DNA of 64,000 nucleotides from Diprion similis (lineage: Eukaryota > Arthropoda > Insecta > Hymenoptera > Diprionidae), in the NCBI RefSeq assembly GCF_021155765.1, contig NC_060111.1:5428481-5492480 (forward strand). The letters run 5' to 3'. This document shows positions 51,081 through 64,000 of the stretch, in pieces. The position numbers were made by a program, and so were the translations under genes. The stretch's first letter is position 1, and every line of letters starts with the position of its first letter. The notes below the pieces were generated by a model, which was not told where the DNA came from, made no database searches, and saw only the letters and a program-made list of their open reading frames with translations.

Positions 51081-52829
51081 ACATACTATACAGAATGATC
51101 ATCGTCTCTGGTTGCCCATAATTCAGTTCATTTCACCACACAATTTTCATCAATTTGACAATTATATTAATTAGTTACACAAAACGATTAATATTTCATC
51201 ATACTATAATTGACTAAACTTTATTTATACAATGTGTGTGTTTCTTTTTCTAATTTATTATCATTACTTTTTGTTAAATAATTTTTATAACTTTATTTTT
51301 TTTTTATCTCCACTTATTATCGCTAATAACGTTTAACCATTTCAAAATGCAATTTGCAACATTTTACTTTTTTCCCTTTTGTTTGGTTTTCGTTCTTCTG
51401 AATGCGTAACTCATACCTGCATACACATTAATTTCCAGCATCGTGTACGCGTGAGCAAAACATGCGAAAAATGATAGACACCTTTTCGCGTTTTCTTTTT
51501 TTATACGTTTTTCTTCATTTCTTAATTATTTATATAATCAACACAAAATTCTCATAAATTATGGACAACCCTAAAATTTAATACACTTAATTAACTTTTT
51601 ATTTTTTTAATCAACAAAAATTGTTCGTTCTTTTTTTTTTCTTGTCTACCATTTGTATAATACGTTTTATAGACGATGAGGGAACAAAAATCCCAAACTG
51701 TGTCACAGCTTGGGAGGGTGGGTATCTGCAGACAAAAAAATATACAAAAATACAGGAGGGGAGGGGAGGGTAAGGGTCACAGATTTGCATGTACAGCAAG
51801 TTATCAGAAATCATATTGATAATTAATAGTTAATAGTTATACATAATTATATTGAGAGAAAGAGATCATAAAAAACACTAACTAGAATCATTTCTCCATT
51901 GATGGAAGAATTTTCACATTTTTATAATTATAAATCACTATAGGTAATAAACAAAGTATCTAACCCCACATCGGGGGTAACGTTTGATCCGTTGACAAAG
52001 GAACAAAATTTATACTTAGTCGTCTGGCTGACGTCTATCACAACTTTTTTTTATTTATTAATTCAATTTTTTTGCTTTCATCAATTATTTATATTTTTTC
52101 CTCATTATATACTTCGTTTCGTGCCAACACACAAGTATTTTAACGTCCTGGTCCATCGGTTAAAGTCTATTCACTACAAATCTGTTACATCGTACGCCAA
52201 AATCAATGTTTCTATCAAAACTGTATTTGCCAACACACGACGATCTGATATCAACGAGGTTGACAAAGGAGAAAATTAGAACACACGCGATATCTTCATT
52301 ATTCCTTTACAATATACTATTCATCTCTTCATCCTTCCTCGTCACCAAATGGACAAAATATACACTTTGCTGCATGAAAGTTATCAACAAATCCTCAATT
52401 GGGTGGGTTTTTCTTTAATTGTTGTTTGTTTTTATGTTTTTATGGTGAGCAAGCGACGAGTGGCTACCAGTCACAATATCTCTACCACGGACAGCACTCA
52501 CTGAACACAAGAGTCTGGTTTGGTGGAATGCGCCTTAGCCATATTGTATCGCTTGAAACTGGCATCTGGCTCATCTGTACGATGTTTATGTTATGTCAGC
52601 TCATCGATGTGACAAGTTAGTCATTAGCTATTTCCAGATTCAGTATCTGGACTCTGGACCAGGTGGTGGTGACAGTGGTGGGGAACGCACTAGGAAACAT
52701 TGACTTTATCATTCACCACTAATCTTATCTTCTGTCCTTTCTTTTTCATCACTGTACACAGAGTCAAGAGGGATGTAATAGAGGAGGGGGCGACGTCGTC
52801 GTTATCCCCGGGGCTAAGGGCGTCTGCTT
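51081..52829 (-). other. Probable 3' UTR of roadkill and downstream DNA
   Basis: Follows the roadkill stop codon on the minus strand. AT-rich with poly-T tracts on the + strand and a G-rich patch near 51,755-51,770. Several TTTATT words on the + strand (for example 51220-51225 and 51292-51297) are AATAAA signals for the minus strand; which one is used cannot be decided. No other gene recognised. Confidence 0.4.
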
Positions 52830-58095
<5,266 letters not shown>

Positions 58096-58559
58096 TGAAA
58101 TGGCAATTTTTATGATACCACCATTTTCTTTCTTTAATGGTGTGGGGCATAGGTAGTCCGAGTCTAAAATTTCTACTAGATTCCGCAGTAACTTCGGCCG
58201 CCATCTTAAATTTATAGGGGGATTAGTTTTTGTCAAATAAATCGGCCATTTTCAACTTTATACTAACAGCCGCCATATTGAATTTATAGGGGAGTTAGTT
58301 TTTGTCAAATGCATCGTCAGTTTACAACTTTTTACTAAAAATTGTCATATCAAACTAAACTTGTCGAAAAATTAATATTTTACAACTTTAGCGATGATAA
58401 TTTTTTTTATCTACGATCGATATTGTCAGAGTTAAAGCATAAATTCAAGATGGCGGTCGCGGTACTGCAGAATCTTGACGGAATACTGGAATTATACTAC
58501 GAATGACCTCCCTAACGATTAGAAAAATAAAGTAGTGGTATCGAAAAATTGCAATTTCA
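58096..58559. mobile_element. Foldback MITE with about 121-bp terminal inverted repeats
   Basis: The left arm (58096-58216) and the reverse complement of the right arm (58438-58559) align along their length. Both start TGAAAT, then GCAATTTTT and GATACCAC after one or two changes, and both end with the series GATTC-GCAGTA, CCGCCATCTT and AATTTAT. About 220 bases lie between the arms, and no transposase is encoded, so this is a non-autonomous DNA element. A 55-base block with GCCGCCAT and TTAGTTTTTGTCAAAT is repeated with a 72-base step (58197 and 58269). No clear target-site duplication was seen, so the superfamily is open. Confidence 0.75.
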
Positions 58560-61200
58560 GGTTCCTCCTTTCTTGTATAATGCACATAACGCCTGGGCTG
58601 GTGTCCAGGTCTTCCGTCCAAGTTTCACAGATAATAATCTCGTCCGATCGTCAGGGTTGACGCACACTATTTTTGAACCGTTATACAAAATCCCCCCCCC
58701 CCCCTTCCTATTCTCAACTTTGTTCGCTTTTTCATGCGAGGTTGAAGGTTGTTAAAGTTTTTGTAGAGTTGCTAACGACTAAGAAAATGAAGTTGACCTC
58801 GGTAATCCAAGAAAACATACAATTATATTTTAATTGTAAGAACTTGTTGACTCATATTTAAAAATAACGAATAAAGATTGATTTTGTATACGGCCTCCTG
58901 ATTTTTCAGTGCTACATTATGATCTTTTATGCTAAGAAAATAATTCAAAATTAAATCTTTCGAGTCAAGTGATTTTATCAATGTATAATATGCCAAGTTC
59001 TTGGCAATATACATTGTCAGAAGTATTTTACCTCAAGAAAATACTTATAAAGAAGGAAAAACAAGCGCACTATGTGTTATTCTTTTACCGCGTAAACTCG
59101 TCGTTATTAATATGCAATGATGCATAATAATGGCACACATGCTTCCTAGAATTATACATTTATGTTATGTACGATACGCCGCAAGCTGAAAGTTGTTCGT
59201 GCAATTCACTATATATACATATATATACACCGACGCGGTATTCCGACTAAAGTGTTCGAGATACGTAATAACCGTTGAACATAATCATCAATTTGCCGCT
59301 GCATCGTTATTCTATGTATGTGGTACACTTTTCGTTGCCGAAAATTTATATTTTCTATTGGTGACCGAAATATTACTTTGATAAGAATTTCGTTTTTTCT
59401 ATTCTTTTCTTTTCAAATAAAAATGTAGAAGGATAAGCATATTTAACAACAATGAATTGTTCATGAGCACTTCGATTGGATTTTTCTTTCAATTGTTTTT
59501 TTTTTTTTTTTTTTCTTTGTACTTTTAATTGATGTGATTCTGACGACGGTATCGATTCGCTATTTGTTAATATACCTGCTCAAATAGCAGAATATAAAAA
59601 AGGTACTTATTGTTATTATTGTTATTAAAAAAAAAAAAAAGAGTAACTTGATACACGCAAATTATGCCTAATCATTCTGTACAGATTAGAATGATGAACC
59701 GTTAGAACTGATCGCGAGCCTGGTAAGTAATTCAAAGTCGTTATTTATCAGTATTTAAAAATGTCACCAACCTAATCACGGCAACGTGACACAAACAAGT
59801 CACGCTGTCAAAAATAACACCTGTCATCGTGAACGTTTTCACGATTTGCATATATTCCGTGCTTGAACGAATGTAATAATTTTCTTTTTATAAATAATTC
59901 GATACTCTCTGTAACAATATCAATTACTCTCTAAAAACAACTTCACAAAAACAGTCGAAAATCACAACTTTGTGATTTTTAGTGCCAGATCAGTATCTGT
60001 AGTTGAATTTTAATAATTATCTAGATGCGTTGATTTTGTTTTCAAATTTGAATATTATACTCTAACGCGGTTAAAATTGACATTATAATAACGTAATATG
60101 TAGCGGTAAAATAAAAACTTAGAATTAGTATTGTTTGTTTTAAATTGGAGACTTACTATTTTTTAACGCTAAACAAATTTAAAAAATCTAGCAACACTGA
60201 CAGAACGATACACAATTTCGTATAATTAAACAGCTGGTAATTAGGACTGTTGAAAACAAAATTCCTGCACTAAAATAAAAAATTTGTTCAACTACTCGGA
60301 TCTTTTGTTTACTAAAAATTGTTCATTTAAGTATCCTCTACAATGTCGCTTCGATACCACTGTAAAATCTCGGTTTTTCCTTTCATTCGCTAATTTCCAA
60401 TACTGACAATGAGATTTCAACTTTTAACCTATATGAGCAATACAATTTCTTTCCAATTATACATCGAACGATAACGAAATTACAAATCGTAGTTTTAAAA
60501 GAAACTCTGAAGCCCGACTTTTCTTTTTATTGAATATAAAATTTTATCTGTTTAAAACCTTATTTTATACTTAAAAACGGTCAATCAATTAGAGAAACAG
60601 ACAAATTGAGGCGAACAATATTCAAGAATCTCGATCGAGTATTTATTTATAGTGATTTTCATAGTTTTACCAATCGAATACTGAAAAAAAGACGTTATTT
60701 ACTCGAATAACGCGGTAGGTGAATTCCAACAAATACAAGGTATTAGATCACGAAAAAAAAACCGAAAAAATTCCTAAAATCTTACAGTTTTCACACCACG
60801 TGATCGCGCAACAGCTGAAACTAAATACGAGCGACGTGAAAAAAAAAAAAAAAAAATTGCTGAAAAAAACAGTACAAAATAAAAGACAAAACAAATAAAT
60901 CCAAAATAATGAAATATTGAATAAAACAATTTACCAGTTGTAGAAACGACGGTAAGACGCTCTTAGCGGGTGATAAAATTCTCATTATCATAAGAGATAT
61001 ATGCGTTGGAAAAAATTTATACCGTTAACCAACTTCAATTATTATATCAGTCCATCCACGTTATTAGATCGGTATACAATATTGCCGAGATCAAAGGCCT
61101 CTCTTCTTTATTCACAGCTATACTCTCATCTTTCCCGAAGCTTGATGTGCCGTATATCGCAAGCAACTCTTCCCCGTGAAGTAAAGTCTCTCATCCGAAG
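58560..61200. other. AT-rich non-coding stretch, nothing recognised
   Basis: Long T-runs near 59,500 and A-runs near 59,625 and 60,840, a C-run near 58,692, and no exon, RNA gene or element that I can support. Likely intron or upstream DNA of roadkill. Confidence 0.4.
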
Positions 61201-63060
61201 GATCAAGATGAGTAGGTACGTAGGTACGAACAACGAGTAGGTACCTACGAGGCCAAAGCTGAAAGAGAGGGAGTGACTGTATCGTTCGGTTCGGCAACTC
61301 GTCCTCCTCTCGTCGAAGGTCTGCGCTCCCTACGGTTGTCGGTTCGCCGGTCGACGCCCGGGAAGTCATTCAACTCGTGATCGCGTTCGTAGTCGTAGTC
61401 GTCGAATAGAAGGAGCAAAATCAAAAGCAAAAGCAACAGGAACAACAACAGCAAGAGTACCGAGTATCGCCTGAATCACGTCCTTGAGTCATCTTCGCGT
61501 AGCGATCAGATGCCTAAGAAGTAAAGTCGACTCTTTCGATCCCGCTGCTCGATCGCTCTTGTTCGTTCGTTCTTTCTTTATTTCGCCCCCCGTGCGCCGG
61601 AGCGCGAAACTCTAGGAGTTCATGCCGCGGGTCAATCACCTACCGGACACGAGGGATACCAACATCAGCAGAGCAGTACGTACTTCCGGTCCGAGTGGGT
61701 TTGCGGTGCCTAGTTGCCTTTCCGAACGGACAATGACCCGCGCTGAGGATTAGACAAGCGACCGAAGAGAAAGAAAAAGCGTCTCTTTATTTCTCTCTCT
61801 CTCTGTATCCACGTGCGGGGCACGTAACCGCGTCAACGAATAACGCACGCGTGCCCGTGTTTATGCAATTTCGTATAGGACGTAGATGCACTTTCGACTT
61901 CTCGTTCGTAAGGTTAGAATGGAAAAAAGCGAACTTCCAAGAAGAAGGTCCGCGATGAGGGATTCTCCGGTTCTATAACCACGGTACCGGAGACCAGCGA
62001 CACCGACTCGAGTTCCCAGGACGTGGAGCAAGACTGTTCTCGCCACAGCAGCCAGGCCTCGAGACCCGGAGACAGAGACGGAGATGGAGACGTTCGTCCA
62101 CACGAATCAATCCTAGCCCTCCAGCCTGGAGAGCTGCTCCGGAGACTAGCAGCCATTATGAAAGTTAACTCGAGCTTGGGTTCACTTTCGATTCGGTGCT
62201 ACTGCTGCTGCATTTTACTCGCTTTGGCCTTACAATTAGCCCCCCTCCCCCGCACTACAGCCGGCACCATATTGTTGTGCCATAGATGTCAGTCGAAATT
62301 TAGATTTTCGTATTCGCCTACGAAAACCGCGAAGAATTTTTCAAAACAAGATTTTTCAAACTACCGCGGTTTTGGAACTGGAGCGATTTCAAGTCGGACC
62401 AATCAGCGCTCGGTACGCGTCGACGGTTCGAGTCCAACGGTCCGGTCCGCGTTCCGACGGCTCTGATTGGCCGATATTCGAGCGGCTGTAGTTTGAATTC
62501 TAAAAATCGTAGAAAAACATCGTTCGAACAATATCGTCCCAGTTTTTGAAGTAGATTACAAAGAGCTCGTTCCCGATTCGATTACACCAACTCCGAGCCG
62601 CGGATGTAACACAACGACATATCGTAAGCTCGAAAACAGTGAGGGTGAGAGGGGGGGAGATGCCGCGGCTGGTTTCCAACGTGAGATATCTAGTTGCAGG
62701 TCGTTCACTTCTCTCTTCTTCAGTACCGGGGACGAGCATTAAAAATAGATCCTATCCGTACGCGACGGGACGCGCCGTGGAGTTTCGACGAGTGCGTGAG
62801 ACTCGTGCGTACCGACTAACAACGCTGCTAGGGCGAGGGCGTGTGCGTATAACCTACGTGTAAACTTATACGAGGCTATGCTAGTGAGACAATAATCGCG
62901 GCCAATAACCTGGGGCCAGGCCCGACTCCCTGCGAAGGAGCATCTGTGCCAGCCGCTATCACGACGACTGACAACGACGAACGACGCGCTTTATACGGAG
63001 TTAGTTTCCGTCCTCTGGGTCTCGGTGAAATTATACACCCGAAGCATCGAAGCCAGGAAG
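61200..63060. promoter_or_regulatory. GC-richer, promoter-like region
   Basis: G+C and CpG content rise clearly above the flanking AT-rich DNA. The segment has CT-rich tracts (TTTCTCTCTCTCTCTG near 61,795), many CGCG/CGTCG words and an inverted pair of CCAAT boxes (CCAAT at 62399-62403 and ATTGG at 62466-62470). Such a composition island between AT-rich stretches suggests a transcription start region, for roadkill on the minus strand or for an unseen gene on the plus strand. No start site can be named. Confidence 0.4.
62158..62466 (+). CDS. Candidate first exon with a signal-peptide-like start
   Basis: From ATG 62158 the frame begins MKVNSSLG and runs into a hydrophobic core (CCCILLALALQLAPL) with a plausible cleavage after TTAG, then ILLCHRCQS, which resembles the first Cys-x-x-Cys of Ly6-type proteins. 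The frame is open to 62466 but becomes basic and featureless. No strong GT donor follows the Ly6-like start, and no second exon was found. It may be a chance frame in GC-rich DNA. Confidence 0.15.
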   Translation: MKVNSSLGSLSIRCYCCCILLALALQLAPLPRTTAGTILLCHRCQSKFRFSYSPTKTAKNFSKQDFSNYRGFGTGAISSRTNQRSVRVDGSSPTVRSAFRRL

Positions 63061-64000
63061 TGTTATCAGATTAAAGTTGGTTAACCATGGAGCGTTGTAC
63101 AGAGAAATTTTTTTTTTTTTTTTTAATGCATTTATAATTTGTTGTTATATACACTGGTTATTATAAAATTAAGGAACAGTGATGTTTGTATTGTGTTTTA
63201 TTTCATCGCTGAGTTGAAGGGGAAAAAATATTACCCTGTATAGTATCCTTGTCCTATTTTTCAAAAGACTTGATACCTATATCGAATACAAATACACACG
63301 GAGAACTGCATAATAAATATGGTACAGTTTTCAACTGCAACGGCAATCATCCTTCCCTCGTAACCGAGACCTAATCTATTCGATCTCCGTGCTCGAGGAC
63401 ACGCGTCAAGGAATATATATAGGAAATATATGGGACAACCGAGTGTTATTCGATCGCGGAGGCCGCGTTGCTGCTTTTTACGAAATATTACACGTCTACA
63501 CAATAATTCATATTTACTAACCCTGGGGAAACGTTGACTGATATTATATGTATATATATACCTAGTATATTGAAACTTGATGACCTCGTGTAGTCGCCTG
63601 CACGCTGGCAGAGAATGTCTTCGAAGCAAATTTCAAGTCATAAGTATATATATATGTAACGATTTAACACTATCGGCATTTTGTCATTGAGTGACGAAAT
63701 TTTCTTATAATCAATTGTAGTAGAAATTTGTCAACACATTGATCAGATGTGTTCGGTACATGAAAATGGAGGAAATATGACTGTAGAATAAATGAGAATA
63801 TAAACAGTCGAGCCAAATTTAGTATTTACTAAATGATTTAGCGGATGAGATAATGAGGTTCTCGATTTCCTGTCTGACAGCTAACAACCTTGCAGTATCC
63901 GTTTCACCAAAAAACCTTCCAATTAGGAACAGTGACTAACTGGTTAGGTAAGCAATCTTAGAGACTTTCGAAATTGAGGGGCAAAGATGTAAGGAAAGAG
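63061..64000. other. AT-rich non-coding stretch, nothing recognised
   Basis: A T-run near 63,105 and short TA-rich tracts near 63,545 and 63,645. The minus-strand frame at 63261-63629 has no recognisable domain or splice context. Confidence 0.35.

Noticed and set aside
61245..61454. Leucine-run frame on the minus strand, resembling a signal peptide
   Set aside because: It starts at TTG, not ATG, and the leucines come from a CAA/AAC-rich simple stretch on the other strand.
61914..62156. Minus-strand ATG frame at 62156 as the missing first exon of roadkill
   Set aside because: Its start context is good, but it lacks the short SPOP N-terminus ending just before VKVVKFSY and ends in stop without a clear donor in phase 0.
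62415..62428. GGTTCGAGTCC, resembling a tRNA B box
   Set aside because: No matching A box, anticodon arm or acceptor stem surrounds it; the same is true of GGTTCGAAT near 3187.

Overview
The window looks like nuclear DNA of an insect, most likely a hymenopteran, although nothing in it fixes the order or species. The genes are split by short to medium GT-AG introns, intergenic DNA is AT-rich, and the recognisable proteins are animal ones. Four protein-coding loci could be reconstructed by joining exons across splice sites, and one large satellite array fills half of the window.

Layout from left to right. 1-3.6 kb: no exon recognised, probably intron of the next gene. 3.6-8.5 kb (+): the last five coding exons of an ADAM10/Kuzbanian-type metalloprotease (end of the disintegrin domain, Cys-rich domain, membrane segment and a long basic cytoplasmic tail). 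10.0-11.1 kb: decayed satellite monomers. 11.1-42.78 kb: about 104 head-to-tail copies of a 304-bp satellite that carries several overlapping higher-order repeats. 42.78-43.0 kb: decayed monomers again. 44.5-45.5 kb (+): a complete three-exon HYPK gene (NatA-associated UBA protein). 46.7-49.3 kb (+): a six-exon gene for a small type I membrane protein with a dense cysteine cluster outside and three PPxY motifs inside. 50.8-51.1 kb: an AGT microsatellite. 52.8-55.9 kb (-): all but the first coding exon of a SPOP/roadkill orthologue (MATH-BTB Cullin-3 adaptor), convergent with the PPxY gene. 55.9-64 kb: non-coding, probably intron or upstream DNA of roadkill. It holds a 464-bp foldback MITE and a GC-richer, promoter-like stretch at 61.2-63.0 kb.

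The genes do not form a pathway. The notable structure is the satellite. It lies between ordinary genes rather than in visibly gene-poor DNA, is homogeneous inside and decayed at both edges, and records repeated unequal exchange as 4-, 5-, 6-, 7-, 9-, 12- and 15-monomer displacements. All coordinates and splice sites were read by eye; no alignment or database search was run.
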